From assembly GCA_910586825.1 (NCBI GenBank), contig CAJUJF010000002.1:1-64000 (forward strand): a stretch of DNA of 64,000 nucleotides, in the 5' to 3' direction. This DNA is from an uncultured Christensenellaceae bacterium. GTDB taxonomy: Bacteria; Bacillota; Clostridia; Christensenellales; Borkfalkiaceae. Shown piece by piece: positions 34,439-43,336 of the stretch. The position numbers and the translations under genes were made by a program. The notes below the pieces were generated by a model that worked only from the letters and a program-made list of their open reading frames with translations, did no database searches and had not been told where the DNA came from. Each line of letters opens with the position of its first letter. Within the stretch, counting starts at the first letter, position 1.

Positions 34439-35127
34439 GGAATTAACCCCCATAACGCCCGAATCGGCCAACCGAATATCCCGATCGCGAACTGCATGAC
34501 CCACCCGAGGATATCGAAATTACGCATAAATCCGATATCGAAACGGACAAACACATTGCAGATAAAACTTTCAATGATCAGCCCGAGCAGAATATAATAG
34601 CCGTAAGTGCGGAGAAACCGATACACTTTTCCGCGCCGCTTATTGTACGCCTCTATCAACCGGAATCCGTCTAACGGATAAAACGGCAACAGATTAAACA
34701 CGCAAAACGAAAGACTGTATGCAAACAGAAGCCAAGTAAATTGATTCAAAAATTCCGAAATCAAGAGGATATCGGAGGGAAAATAGTGATCTATTACGCA
34801 AAAAATCGGGTAAATCAGGAACGCAAACAAATAATTCACCGCAATTCCCGCGCCCGAAGTCAAAAACAGTCCCTTATTATATTTTTTGAAATTGTCGGGA
34901 TTGATCGGCACGGGTTTTGCCCAACCGAACCCCACCAACGCGAAACAGACAAGACCCGTAGGATCGAAATGGCGCAACGGATTCAACGTCAGTCTGCGAT
35001 TCCATTTCGGCGTCGGATCCCCGCATTTGTAGGCGACAAAAGCATGCGCGAATTCATGCAACGTCAGTACGACGACGATCGCCAGAAAACTGATCAGAAT
35101 CCCATAAAAATAGAGAATAAAATCCAT
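34432..35127 (-). CDS. site-2 protease family (M50) membrane metalloprotease
   Basis: A 231-residue intramembrane zinc protease of the small M50/SREBP class. The zinc motif HEFAHA (HExxH) is in helix 1 and NLLPFYPLDGF (the N-x-P-x3-LDG motif with the third zinc ligand) is in a later helix; about six hydrophobic segments. It lies upstream of scpA as in many Firmicutes. The substrate is unknown. It starts 40 bp after lysA and is probably in the same transcript. Confidence 0.9.
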   Translation of the reverse strand: MDFILYFYGILISFLAIVVVLTLHEFAHAFVAYKCGDPTPKWNRRLTLNPLRHFDPTGLVCFALVGFGWAKPVPINPDNFKKYNKGLFLTSGAGIAVNYLFAFLIYPIFCVIDHYFPSDILLISEFLNQFTWLLFAYSLSFCVFNLLPFYPLDGFRLIEAYNKRRGKVYRFLRTYGYYILLGLIIESFICNVFVRFDIGFMRNFDILGWVMQFAIGIFGWPIRALWGLIPW

Positions 35128-35167
35128 ACCATGTTATTATATCCTATCCCCGTCAAAAAAGCAACTA

Positions 35168-36493
35168 TTATTTCAAACGATCAGGAATCACGTCGTTCCG
35201 CACAAGGTCCTCAAAGGTCTGCGGTTTCACGATATAATCGGCTTTGCCGTCTTTTACCAAGACAACAGGCGGGACAAAATTACGATTATAATTGGACGCC
35301 ATGGAATAATGATACGCCCCCGTAGAAAAAACAGCGAGAATGTCTCCCGTCTCCGCCTTCGGTAAATTGATATTTACGCCGATCAGATCTCCGCTTTCGC
35401 AACACTTGCCGGCAATCGACACTTTCTCGCAGGGCGCTTCGTCCGCGCGATTCGCGATCAATGCCGAATACTTCGACTGATACAGCGCGTACCGAGGACT
35501 TTCAAACATGCCGCCGTCGACGGCAACGTATTTGCGTATCGCCGGTATCTCTTTGATCGCGCCGACGGTATAAAGGGTAATCCCCGCCTCCCCGACGATC
35601 GAACGCCCCGGTTCGACGCAGAGATGCGGGAGCCTCAGCCCGTATTCACAACATTTCCTCTTCACCGTACCGATGATCGCGCGCAAATACCCGCTATATC
35701 CTTCGCAGCCGATCTTCGCATCGTCGTCCGTATACCAAATCCCGAAACCGCCCCCCAAGTTCAGCGTTTCCGCTTCATATTTAAGAGACTGCTTCAAAGC
35801 GAAAACAAAATCCATCAGCTTTTCCGCCGCAATCACAAAAGATTCTTTTTCGAATATCTGTGACCCGATATGACAGTGAAAACCTTTCAAGCGTAAATTC
35901 TTTTTCGATAAAACGTACGCGGCGATTTTTTCCGCCGATCCGTCCGATACGGAAAACCCGAACTTTGAATCCGTCGTCGCCGTCTGCACGTAAGCGTGCG
36001 TGTGCGCTTCTACGCCGGGATTGATCCGAATCAAAACGTTCTGCACCCTTCCGAGTTTTTCCGCCTCCGCATCGATCAAATCCGCTTCGCGATAAGCATC
36101 GATCACAAGCGTTCCGACGCCGTTTGCAAGCGCATAAGAAATTTCACGGGGAAGCTTGTTGTTTCCGTGAAAACATAACTGCTCCGCCGGAAATCCAGCC
36201 TGCAACGCAGTATACAACTCTCCCGCCGAAACAACGTCCGCGCCAATCCCTTCTTGCGCGGCGATCGCATATATCGCTTTACAGCAAAAAACTTTCGAGG
36301 CATAATAAACGGTACCGTTTCCGTTGTATTCTTCCAAAAACGTATTGCGATATGCCCGCATCATATTGCGGATATGCGCTTCGTCCAAAACGTATAAAGG
36401 CGTCCCGAATTCCCAAACAAGATCGACGCAGTCAGCCCCGCCGATTTCCAAATGTCCTTTTCCGTTAATTTTGAGCGTGTCCCGAAAATGCAT
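35168..36493 (-). CDS. lysA: diaminopimelate decarboxylase LysA
   Basis: A 441-residue PLP enzyme making L-lysine from meso-diaminopimelate. The fold-III barrel has the PLP lysine in YYASKVFCCKAI, with HCHIGSQIF, the GGGFGIWY loop and the C-terminal barrel motifs CESGDLIGV and GAYHYSMASNYN. It has its own consensus promoter 24 bp upstream and a short leader with AAGGA. It is the first gene of the lysA-M50-scpA-scpB-DUF2953-ytfJ-dac-rluB run. I see no lysine riboswitch, since the leader is too short. Confidence 0.95.
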   Translation of the reverse strand: MHFRDTLKINGKGHLEIGGADCVDLVWEFGTPLYVLDEAHIRNMMRAYRNTFLEEYNGNGTVYYASKVFCCKAIYAIAAQEGIGADVVSAGELYTALQAGFPAEQLCFHGNNKLPREISYALANGVGTLVIDAYREADLIDAEAEKLGRVQNVLIRINPGVEAHTHAYVQTATTDSKFGFSVSDGSAEKIAAYVLSKKNLRLKGFHCHIGSQIFEKESFVIAAEKLMDFVFALKQSLKYEAETLNLGGGFGIWYTDDDAKIGCEGYSGYLRAIIGTVKRKCCEYGLRLPHLCVEPGRSIVGEAGITLYTVGAIKEIPAIRKYVAVDGGMFESPRYALYQSKYSALIANRADEAPCEKVSIAGKCCESGDLIGVNINLPKAETGDILAVFSTGAYHYSMASNYNRNFVPPVVLVKDGKADYIVKPQTFEDLVRNDVIPDRLK

Positions 36494-36517
36494 AATTCAC
36501 TTCCATTCCTTTGTGAA

Positions 36518-36546
36518 ATTATACTACAATTCAAAACAGGGGTCAA
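36518..36546 (-). promoter_or_regulatory. promoter of lysA
   Basis: On the - strand TTGACC (36546-36541), 17 bp, TATAAT (36523-36518). The -35 box directly follows the T run of the upstream terminator. Confidence 0.82.
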
Positions 36547-36547
36547 G

Positions 36548-36586
36548 AAAAAAGACATAGTACACGATAAAAAACTGTACTATGTC
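36548..36586 (-). terminator. terminator of the DD-carboxypeptidase/spo operon
   Basis: On the - strand GACATAGTAC (36586-36577), 13-base loop, GTACTATGTC (36563-36554), then TTTTTT. The stem arms are built from the 19-bp repeat sequence, so the repeat may have been co-opted as a terminator. Confidence 0.7.
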
Positions 36587-36596
36587 TGACATATTA
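36578..36596. repeat. 19-bp near-palindromic repeat, copy 3
   Basis: TACTATGTCTGACATATTA, 17 of 19 identical to the 43677-43695 copy. A third half (GACATAGTAC at 36554-36563) lies beside it in inverse orientation. It sits between dacB-like and lysA, about 76 bp upstream of the lysA transcription start. Confidence 0.6.
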
Positions 36597-36621
36597 CTAT
36601 GCTTTTTTGTACAATTAAAGT

Positions 36622-37782
36622 TTAGTTCCAGTGTTCCGCACCTTCCCGAACGGCATCCCACCAGGAGTATCGGTCGGCGTCGGCGCCGGCAAGCAATCGC
36701 GTTTTCCGAACCTCGGTCCCGTCCACATACAAAACCGCCGTTCCGATTTCGTCGCCCGATTTTACGGGAGCCTTGATTTCGCCGTCTAAAATATATTCTA
36801 CCTGATAATTATCCTTCGTCCCTTTCTTCCGAAAGACGGAGAGCGGGTTTTCCGCGATTACAGGCAAAGTCTTAACGCGGCTTCCGCTGATCCTAGCCGT
36901 AACGTCAAGCTCTCCCGCTTCCAAAACCCGTTTCGTTTCATATTGATTGAACGAATAATTCAACATCGCGGTCGTATCCGCAAAACGCTGTTTGGAATTT
37001 TCCGCGCCGATCATGACGGAAACGATCCGCATGTCGCCGCGCTTAGCAGTTGCCGCAAGACAGAAGCCCGCTTCGTTCGTAAATCCCGTTTTTCCGCCGT
37101 CGCAACCGTCATAGAAACGAATCAACTTATTGGTATTGGTGATCTGCGTCGTTCTACCGTCGGGATGCGAAAAATCTTCGAGCCAGACGCGGGAAAATTC
37201 ATAATACTTTTGATGCTTTAATAGTTCGCGAAGCATTACAGACACGTCTTTCGCACAGGAATACTGCGGCTCTTTGGGCAGCCCCGTGCAATTTGCAAAC
37301 AAGGTATTTTCCGCGCCAAGCTCCTTTGCACGTTCGTTCATCCGTTCGATAAACGCGCTTTCGCTTCCGCCGATCCGCTCGGCAAGCGCAACGCACGAAT
37401 CGTTTGCCGAACAAACCGCGACCGTCTTCATCAATTCATCGGCGCGATAAGAAAGATTCGTCCCCAAAAATACTTGCGATCCGCCCATTCCCGAAGCGTT
37501 TTCACTTACCGTAATCATTTCGCCGTAGTCAAGCGCTCCGCTGTCCACCGCCTCAAAAGAAAGCAACAGAGTCATGATCTTACACATGCTCGCGATGGGC
37601 AATCTCTCCGTTTCGTTTTTCGAATAAATCTGCGTACCGCTTTCATAATCGCACAAATACGCCGATTTACAGATCGGCGCGAGAGCCTCGTCGGCTCGCA
37701 CAGCCATTGCCGTCGGTTTTGCCGCAATTAACGTTCCTGCCGCCGCTAAAACGGCAAGAGATAAAGGAAATAATTTTTTCAT
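36622..37782 (-). CDS. D-alanyl-D-alanine carboxypeptidase (sporulation type, DacB-like)
   Basis: A 386-residue S11 penicillin-binding protein with a signal peptide (MKKLFPLSLAVLAAAGTLIA, then AVRADEA). Motifs: IASMCK (SxxK), SAND (SxN), GKTGFT (KTG); a C-terminal beta domain follows. The ATG 37782 start is preceded by a sigma-E-like promoter rather than a good Shine-Dalgarno, and spoIIM and spoIVB lie upstream. This suggests mother-cell expression and a role in cortex peptidoglycan cross-link control, as for Bacillus DacB. The regulatory part is inference; the enzyme class is clear. Confidence 0.91.
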   Translation of the reverse strand: MKKLFPLSLAVLAAAGTLIAAKPTAMAVRADEALAPICKSAYLCDYESGTQIYSKNETERLPIASMCKIMTLLLSFEAVDSGALDYGEMITVSENASGMGGSQVFLGTNLSYRADELMKTVAVCSANDSCVALAERIGGSESAFIERMNERAKELGAENTLFANCTGLPKEPQYSCAKDVSVMLRELLKHQKYYEFSRVWLEDFSHPDGRTTQITNTNKLIRFYDGCDGGKTGFTNEAGFCLAATAKRGDMRIVSVMIGAENSKQRFADTTAMLNYSFNQYETKRVLEAGELDVTARISGSRVKTLPVIAENPLSVFRKKGTKDNYQVEYILDGEIKAPVKSGDEIGTAVLYVDGTEVRKTRLLAGADADRYSWWDAVREGAEHWN

Positions 37783-37786
37783 ATTC

Positions 37787-37816
37787 ACAGTATGCGTTAT
37801 TCCAAAAGAAATATCC
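37787..37816 (-). promoter_or_regulatory. sigma-E-like promoter before the DD-carboxypeptidase
   Basis: On the - strand GGATATT (37816-37810), 15 bp, CATACTGT (37794-37787); the sigma-E consensus is kmATATT and CATACAnT. Only 4 bases separate it from ATG 37782. Confidence 0.4.
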
Positions 37817-37819
37817 GAA

Positions 37820-38419
37820 TCAAAGCAGATTCCCGAGCGGATGAAATAACGCCAACAGCAAAACCATTTCCAAAAAACAAATCGCCGCAACCAAAACGAT
37901 CAAAAATACAGCGTCGCGCACCAACGCGGTCAAATCTTCCGTACAGAACCGAAAAGAATTCGCCCGCGCACAGGAGAGAGCCGTTGCACATAGCAATACG
38001 GCATCGATCAGCAAATGAATGGGAAGATACAACACAAACACGATCAGCGCACCCGACATACGATAAACCGTAAAAAAGATCGCCAGACTTCCGCCGAACA
38101 TATACGCACGGTAAACGAGAATCACCGGCGGCAGGATCAAGCCCACGGGATGCAGCCCCGCGCACAAAATCAACCCTACCAATAACACGTTTCCGCTTGT
38201 ACGTTCGATAAAAATGAAAAACACATTTCGGTCGGAATAACATACCCGATCTATAAATCTGTCGCAAAGTTTCAGGTGATAACCGTATACCGACGGCGTT
38301 TTGATAAAAAGCATTCCGAGAATCACGCCGATAAGAAACACGACGCCGAATGCAAGAAGCGTTTTTTTCCGCGAAATAACCCTTCCCAACAATTCGCGAA
38401 ATAAAGAAAGAAAGTTCAT
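37820..38419 (-). CDS. spoIIM: stage II sporulation protein M
   Basis: A 199-residue integral membrane protein with five to six hydrophobic segments (LLAFGVVFLIGVILGMLF, LLVGLILCAGLHPVGLILPP, LIVLVAAICFLEMVLLLALF). This is the SpoIIM/DUF95 pattern. SpoIIM is part of the DMP complex (SpoIID-M-P) needed for engulfment of the forespore. It lies between spoIVB and a sporulation-type carboxypeptidase, 28 bp after spoIVB, consistent with the role. Confidence 0.85.
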   Translation of the reverse strand: MNFLSLFRELLGRVISRKKTLLAFGVVFLIGVILGMLFIKTPSVYGYHLKLCDRFIDRVCYSDRNVFFIFIERTSGNVLLVGLILCAGLHPVGLILPPVILVYRAYMFGGSLAIFFTVYRMSGALIVFVLYLPIHLLIDAVLLCATALSCARANSFRFCTEDLTALVRDAVFLIVLVAAICFLEMVLLLALFHPLGNLL

Positions 38420-38447
38420 ATACCATGATATGAACCTTCTCGCAAAA

Positions 38448-39467
38448 TCATTCCGTTTCAGCCGTCATATTCCCGATCGCAATCCCGTACCCCCTTGTAG
38501 GGTCGTTCAAAAACACGTGGGTCACGGCGCCGACCAGCTTTCCGTTCTGCACAATGGGGCTTCCGCTCATTCCCTGAACGATACCTCCCGTCTCGGATAT
38601 CAATTTTTCATCCGTAACTTTTATGACAAAATTTTTATTATCCTTATTATTCGCATCGACTTTCGCGATCGCGATTTCATACTTCTGCGGATAAACGCCG
38701 TCGACCGTCGAATAGATGATCGCCTTCCCGATCGTCACCTCGGATACCGGCGCGGTCTGCACCGTCTCCAATCTCGAATAATCGTAATTTTTATCAAAAG
38801 TACCGTACAACCCGCTCTCGCACACCTTCTCCGCTTTGGCAAGTTGCTGTCCCATAAACATGCCGCGCAATTCTCCGGCTTTACCGCGCGAGCCTTTATT
38901 GACGCCCACAACGCTGCAAAGATATACTTTTGCGCCCGCGATCTCTAACGAATTATGATTTTCGTCGCACACCGCGTGCCCTAACGCGCCGAATTTACGG
39001 GTATCTTTATTGATATACGTTACCGTCCCGATCCCCGCAAGCGTATCTCTGATCAAAACGCCGATCTTAAACTTTCCGCTTTTCTTTTCTTTGACCGGCG
39101 TCAGTTTAACTTCCGCCGTTTCGCCGGCACGCTTTACCACCAGCGTCACCGTCTTTCCGCCGCTGCGTTCCATCGCCGCATTCAAATCGGAAATGCTCTT
39201 CACGCAAATTCCGTCTACGGCGCAAATGCAATCGCCGACCCGAAGCCCCGCGTCGGTCGCAGGACGGTATGTTCCGTCTTCGGCAACGACCTCGTTCAGC
39301 CCGATAATCTCCGTACCGCCCGCCGAAAGCGTAAACCCGGCGGTCATCCCTCCGATATAATATTCCGCGCCCGCCGCTTCCGAAACAATGCCCGACGGTG
39401 CAAACCCTCCCGTACAAAGAACAAGCGCTGCAAGCGCCGCAGTCATATAAATTTTCAGCTTACGCAT
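38448..39467 (-). CDS. spoIVB: SpoIVB peptidase
   Basis: A 339-residue S55 serine protease with an N-terminal signal/anchor (IYMTAALAALVLCTGGFAP). A PDZ domain (about 70-120, DAGLRVGDCICAVDGICVKS) precedes the peptidase domain with catalytic His in FGALGHAV and Ser in GMSGSPIVQNGKLVGAVTHV. Secreted from the forespore into the intermembrane space, SpoIVB signals pro-sigma-K activation. GGAGG precedes ATG 39467. It follows recN as in most spore formers; a sigma-G-like promoter lies in the gap. Confidence 0.94.
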   Translation of the reverse strand: MRKLKIYMTAALAALVLCTGGFAPSGIVSEAAGAEYYIGGMTAGFTLSAGGTEIIGLNEVVAEDGTYRPATDAGLRVGDCICAVDGICVKSISDLNAAMERSGGKTVTLVVKRAGETAEVKLTPVKEKKSGKFKIGVLIRDTLAGIGTVTYINKDTRKFGALGHAVCDENHNSLEIAGAKVYLCSVVGVNKGSRGKAGELRGMFMGQQLAKAEKVCESGLYGTFDKNYDYSRLETVQTAPVSEVTIGKAIIYSTVDGVYPQKYEIAIAKVDANNKDNKNFVIKVTDEKLISETGGIVQGMSGSPIVQNGKLVGAVTHVFLNDPTRGYGIAIGNMTAETE

Positions 39468-39490
39468 GGAAACCTCCGTATCACGGAAGT

Positions 39491-39520
39491 TAATTTGCGT
39501 AAGCCGCTCAAAATCTATTC
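39491..39520 (-). promoter_or_regulatory. possible sigma-G-type promoter of spoIVB
   Basis: On the - strand GAATA (39520-39516), 18 bp, CAAATTA (39497-39491); the sigma-G consensus is gmATr and CATnMTA. The -35 fits and the -10 has two departures. spoIVB is forespore-controlled in Bacillus. Confidence 0.3.
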
Positions 39521-39545
39521 CAGATTCAATTCAAAATCGGCACAT

Positions 39546-41237
39546 TTATGAAAGGGATTTTTTGTAAATTCCCGCTTCGGAAAGCATTTCTTCCGCAAAA
39601 CGCAACGCATGTTCCCCCGTCTCGTTCCCGATCAGGCGCGCAATTTCCCCGAGACGCGCCGCACCTTCCACCTCGCAAATCTGCGTAAACGTTCTGCCGT
39701 CCTGTTCCGATTTTCGAATTAAAAATTCCCGATCCGCAAACGCGGCGATCACGGCAAGATGCGAAACCGCAATGATCTGCACGCTTTTTGCGATTTTACA
39801 GAATTTTTCGGCGACGACGCGCGCCGTCTTTCCGCCGATCCCCGCGTCGATTTCGTCGAATATATACGTTCCGATCCCGTTGGCGTCGCCGATCTGCGCT
39901 TTCACGGCAAGCATAAAACGGCTTATTTCGCCGCCGCTGATGATCTTTCCGAGCTCTTTTAAAGGTTCTCCCGCATTGGCGGAAAACAGAAAACGCACCC
40001 CGCCCAGACCCTCTTGCGTCGCCGAGGGCACGTCCTCCCGAGAAAAATCGCCGAACTCGATTTCAAAACGAGCCGAAGAAATGTTCATCGATTTCAACTC
40101 TTCGGTCACGCGCTTTGTAAAAGTTTCCGAAGAAGTACGGCGGAGCTCGCGCAATCTGAGGCAAGAATCATAGATCTTGTTTTCCGCCTTTTGCAATTCC
40201 GCCTCCAAAAACGCGATTCTCTCTCCGCTGTCCGAAAGAAGACCGTACTCCTCTTCGGCGCGCGCGCAAAATCGCAAAACCTCGGCAACGCTACCGCCGT
40301 ATTTCTTTTTCAAAGAACGGATTTCGTCGTAACGAGCTTCTACCCTTTCCGCTTCCCGCTCGTCGATATCCATTTCGCCGATATACGTTTCCACGGCTTC
40401 CGCAATATCTTCTACTTCCGCAGACACGTTTTCGATCCGCTCGGCAAGCACACCGTAAGATTCGCCGTATTTCGCAAGCGCGCCGATAGCCCGCCGCGCT
40501 CCGTTCAAAGAATCCGCGCTACCGCCGTCGGAAAGCAAAAAATCCCGCGCGGACGACAGTCCGCCGAGAATCTTTTCAAGATTGGAATAGCGGTTGCGAA
40601 AAGCAATCAGCTCCTCCTCTTCCCCCTCCTTCAAAGCGGCGCGGCGGATCTCGTCGATCTGAAAACGCAAGATGTCCAACCTGCGTATCCGCTCGCCCGC
40701 GTCGCCGCCGAGAGTTTGCAACTCTTTTTGAATTCGTTTCCGTTCGGCAAGCAGGTCTTTTAAAAGTTCCTTTTCCGCGGTCACCGAAGATCCTGCCACC
40801 CGATCGAGCAGCCGCAACTGATTTTCTTCTTTTAAAAGAAAAAAATGCTCGCTTTGACCGTGAACGTCCACAAGGCAAGCCGTAATTTTACGCAACATCG
40901 AAAGCGGAACGGCACAACCGTTTATTTTTAACGTTCCTTTCCCTTCCGCCGTCAATTTTCTGGATATCACCAAGATGTCGTCCGGCTCCAAATCGAGTTC
41001 TTCCAACAACGAATTTACCCGCTCGTCCGCCGTAAATTCGGCGCGGACAAGACATTCGGACGCGCCGAAACGCACCATGCCCCGATCCGCTTTTGCACCG
41101 AGCACGAAATCGATACAGTCGAGTATCACCGATTTTCCCGCGCCCGTTTCACCGGACAAAACATTGAGCCTTTCGGAAAAAGAAAGTTCCGCATATTCGA
41201 TCAACGCAACGTTCCGTATGGTGAGATTTAAAAGCAT
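39546..41237 (-). CDS. recN: DNA repair protein RecN
   Basis: A 563-residue SMC-like ATPase that acts at double-strand breaks. Walker A is GETGAGKSVILD near residue 30, then a long coiled coil (about 150-360), the ABC signature region ISGGEISRFMLAVKA and Walker B YIFDEIDAGIGGKTA. It starts 7 bp after argR in the conserved nadK-argR-recN-spoIVB order. I see no LexA box directly upstream. Confidence 0.95.
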   Translation of the reverse strand: MLLNLTIRNVALIEYAELSFSERLNVLSGETGAGKSVILDCIDFVLGAKADRGMVRFGASECLVRAEFTADERVNSLLEELDLEPDDILVISRKLTAEGKGTLKINGCAVPLSMLRKITACLVDVHGQSEHFFLLKEENQLRLLDRVAGSSVTAEKELLKDLLAERKRIQKELQTLGGDAGERIRRLDILRFQIDEIRRAALKEGEEEELIAFRNRYSNLEKILGGLSSARDFLLSDGGSADSLNGARRAIGALAKYGESYGVLAERIENVSAEVEDIAEAVETYIGEMDIDEREAERVEARYDEIRSLKKKYGGSVAEVLRFCARAEEEYGLLSDSGERIAFLEAELQKAENKIYDSCLRLRELRRTSSETFTKRVTEELKSMNISSARFEIEFGDFSREDVPSATQEGLGGVRFLFSANAGEPLKELGKIISGGEISRFMLAVKAQIGDANGIGTYIFDEIDAGIGGKTARVVAEKFCKIAKSVQIIAVSHLAVIAAFADREFLIRKSEQDGRTFTQICEVEGAARLGEIARLIGNETGEHALRFAEEMLSEAGIYKKSLS

Positions 41238-41244
41238 AAGCGAC

Positions 41245-41700
41245 TCATCCTTTTACGATTGCGTTCAACCGATTACAAACCGCCTGTACGTTTTCGGCGG
41301 TTTCGCAAATAAGCAACAACGTGTCGTCGCCGGCAACCGTTCCGACGACCTCTCTGTAATCGAGTTTATCGATCACAACGCCCGCATTGGTGCCGTTTCC
41401 GTTGAGCGTCTTGATCACGATCAAATTCCCGACGGGGCGGATACTCAACACGCACGCCTGAAACAAAACCCGCATTTTATCGGTCAGTCCGCTTTCGTTC
41501 TCGCTGATCGACGCGTAACGGAAACGCTTTGCGGTACCCTTCACTTTAAAGAGATGGAGTTCTTTGATATCCCGCGAAACGGTCGCCTGCGTCACATTAT
41601 AATTATGATTCGCAAGTTCCTGACAGAGTTCTTCCTGCGTTTCGATCTCTTTCTCCTCGATAATTTCCATGATCTTGCTGTGTCTTACGTTTCTTAACAT
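41245..41700 (-). CDS. argR: arginine repressor ArgR
   Basis: 151 residues: an N-terminal winged helix (ETQEELCQELANHNYNVTQATVSRDIKELHL) and a C-terminal hexamerisation/arginine-binding domain (GTNAGVVIDKL, VVGTVAGDDTLLLIC; the GDDT motif contacts arginine). It controls arginine genes elsewhere in the genome; no arg genes are in this window. Its place beside recN is the standard Firmicutes arrangement. Confidence 0.95.
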   Translation of the reverse strand: MLRNVRHSKIMEIIEEKEIETQEELCQELANHNYNVTQATVSRDIKELHLFKVKGTAKRFRYASISENESGLTDKMRVLFQACVLSIRPVGNLIVIKTLNGNGTNAGVVIDKLDYREVVGTVAGDDTLLLICETAENVQAVCNRLNAIVKG

Positions 41701-41720
41701 ATTTTATCCCCGTGTTGAAT

Positions 41721-42512
41721 TTAATTGATTTTTTCGGTAAGTCTCCGAAAATATTCGCTTTTATTTTTCGTCAAAAACGAAGCGGTACGCGAAGCCTTCC
41801 GCACCGCAATTTCGTCGCCGGATCCCACTTCCCCGAGCGAAACCCCGTCGCCGCAAAGCACGAGCTTATTCCCTTTCGGCAAAACAAATCGAAGTTCGCA
41901 CCGATCGGGATATGCGATCGGGCGGCTTTTCAAAGAAAACGCGCAAACGGGCGTCAGCTGAAAAGTATTGCACTCCGGCGTCATGATACTCCCGCCCGCC
42001 GATAGAGAGTACGCCGTCGATCCGGTCGGCGTCGAAACGATCAGCCCGTCCGCATAAAAATCCCCCGCGCGCGTGCCGTCGATCGTTACGGAAATATTGA
42101 CCGCGTTGTTTTCACGCGTAGGAGAAACGCCGCGCAAAAGCGCGATTTCATTCAAACAAAAATGCTTCACGCCGTTCACTTCCGCTTCCAGCATCGAACG
42201 CTCGAGCAACGGACAATCGACACGCAACACAAGTTCCGCCGCTTTTGCCGCATCTTCCCGGTCGTACTCCGTCAAAAAACCGAGCCGACCGAAATTAACT
42301 CCGATCAGGGGAATCCGCAGTTCGGAAGCGCGCTTCGCCGCGCGTAAAATCGTACCGTCTCCGCCGAGCACCAAAATCCTGTCACAATCCGGAATTTCCT
42401 CTATGGCGGAAAACACGCACGCCTGTCCCCCGAAACCGATCACCGTATCCGCAAGCGAATCCGCGATCCCCCGTTCGACCTGCATGGAATTGTAATATAT
42501 ACCGATTTTCAT
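41721..42512 (-). CDS. nadK: NAD kinase
   Basis: A 263-residue NAD+ kinase making NADP+. GGDGT (VLGGDGTILRA) is the catalytic/ATP motif, followed by LNEIAL (NE motif) and the Gly-rich TPTGSTAYSLSAGGS. ATG 42512 lies only 8 bases after a -10 box of its own promoter, so the mRNA from it would be leaderless; an AAGG directly beside the ATG is too close to serve. It can also be read from the upstream tlyA transcript. Confidence 0.95.
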   Translation of the reverse strand: MKIGIYYNSMQVERGIADSLADTVIGFGGQACVFSAIEEIPDCDRILVLGGDGTILRAAKRASELRIPLIGVNFGRLGFLTEYDREDAAKAAELVLRVDCPLLERSMLEAEVNGVKHFCLNEIALLRGVSPTRENNAVNISVTIDGTRAGDFYADGLIVSTPTGSTAYSLSAGGSIMTPECNTFQLTPVCAFSLKSRPIAYPDRCELRFVLPKGNKLVLCGDGVSLGEVGSGDEIAVRKASRTASFLTKNKSEYFRRLTEKIN

Positions 42513-42520
42513 CCTTACAT

Positions 42521-42549
42521 ATTATATAAAATCAGATGCATAAATGCAA
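42521..42549 (-). promoter_or_regulatory. promoter of nadK (near-leaderless)
   Basis: On the - strand TTGCAT (42549-42544), 17 bp, TATAAT (42526-42521), 8 bases before ATG 42512. Confidence 0.6.
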
Positions 42550-42568
42550 GCAGTTTTCATACAATATT

Positions 42569-43336
42569 TTATTTCTGCTCGAAAAAGCGAGACGATTCCC
42601 GCAAAAATTCCCATTCTGTAACAGGTATTCCGCTTTTTTGCAAAAAAACAACATATTCGATATTCTTTTTTTCACGAATAGGCGCGTTCACGACGCCAAG
42701 CGGCGACATTCCGGATTCGATACAAAATGCATAAAAATTCTTTAAAAGATTCAAATGATACCGCGTAGGCACAATTCCGCTTTTCCCCAAACCGACGCCG
42801 CCGCATTCGAATTGCGGTTTAAAAAGAAGAAACGCTTTTCCGCCCTCTTCCAGAATATCGCACACCGCCGGCACGACGAGTTTTAAAGAAATAAAACTCA
42901 AATCACCGACCACGACGTCGATCGGCTCCGGAAAATCAGTACGCTTTAAATACCGCGCGTTCGTACCGTCCATCACGACAACGCGCGAATCTTCCGCAAG
43001 CGAAGGATGCAACTGACACTCGCCCACGTCAACGCAATACACGCGCCTTGCGCCGCGCCGTAAAAGACAATCGGTAAAACCTCCCGTACTCGCGCCAAGA
43101 TCCGCAACGGTCATACCGGAAACGGATTGCTCAAACACGTCAAGCCCCCGATCGAGCTTATACCCCCCGTTTGAAACAAAGCTTTCGCATTCCAAAATAA
43201 GCAGTCCTTCATCGGAATCGATTTCATCTTTCGGCGAAAGCGGTTTCCCGTTCTTTTGTATCAACCCCTTCCCCAAAACCTCTTTCGCTTTCGTTCTGGA
43301 ACCGAACCGAGTTGCAAAATATTTATCGGCGCGCAT
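42569..43336 (-). CDS. tlyA: TlyA-family rRNA 2'-O-methyltransferase
   Basis: About 255 residues. An S4 RNA-binding domain (MRADKYFATRFGSRTKAKEVLGKG) is followed by an FtsJ-like methyltransferase with the SAM site VADLGASTGGFTDCLLRRGA, the VVGDLSFISL motif and KPQFECG. It methylates cytidines of 16S/23S rRNA; older annotations call it hemolysin A. The start is ATG 43336 or the in-frame ATG 43342, both overlapping dxs. It lies between dxs and nadK as usual in Clostridia. Confidence 0.93.
   Translation of the reverse strand: MRADKYFATRFGSRTKAKEVLGKGLIQKNGKPLSPKDEIDSDEGLLILECESFVSNGGYKLDRGLDVFEQSVSGMTVADLGASTGGFTDCLLRRGARRVYCVDVGECQLHPSLAEDSRVVVMDGTNARYLKRTDFPEPIDVVVGDLSFISLKLVVPAVCDILEEGGKAFLLFKPQFECGGVGLGKSGIVPTRYHLNLLKNFYAFCIESGMSPLGVVNAPIREKKNIEYVVFLQKSGIPVTEWEFLRESSRFFEQK

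Noticed and set aside
38301..38948. + strand frame over spoIVB/spoIIM
   Set aside because: It lies across two certain - strand sporulation genes and shows no coding features of its own.
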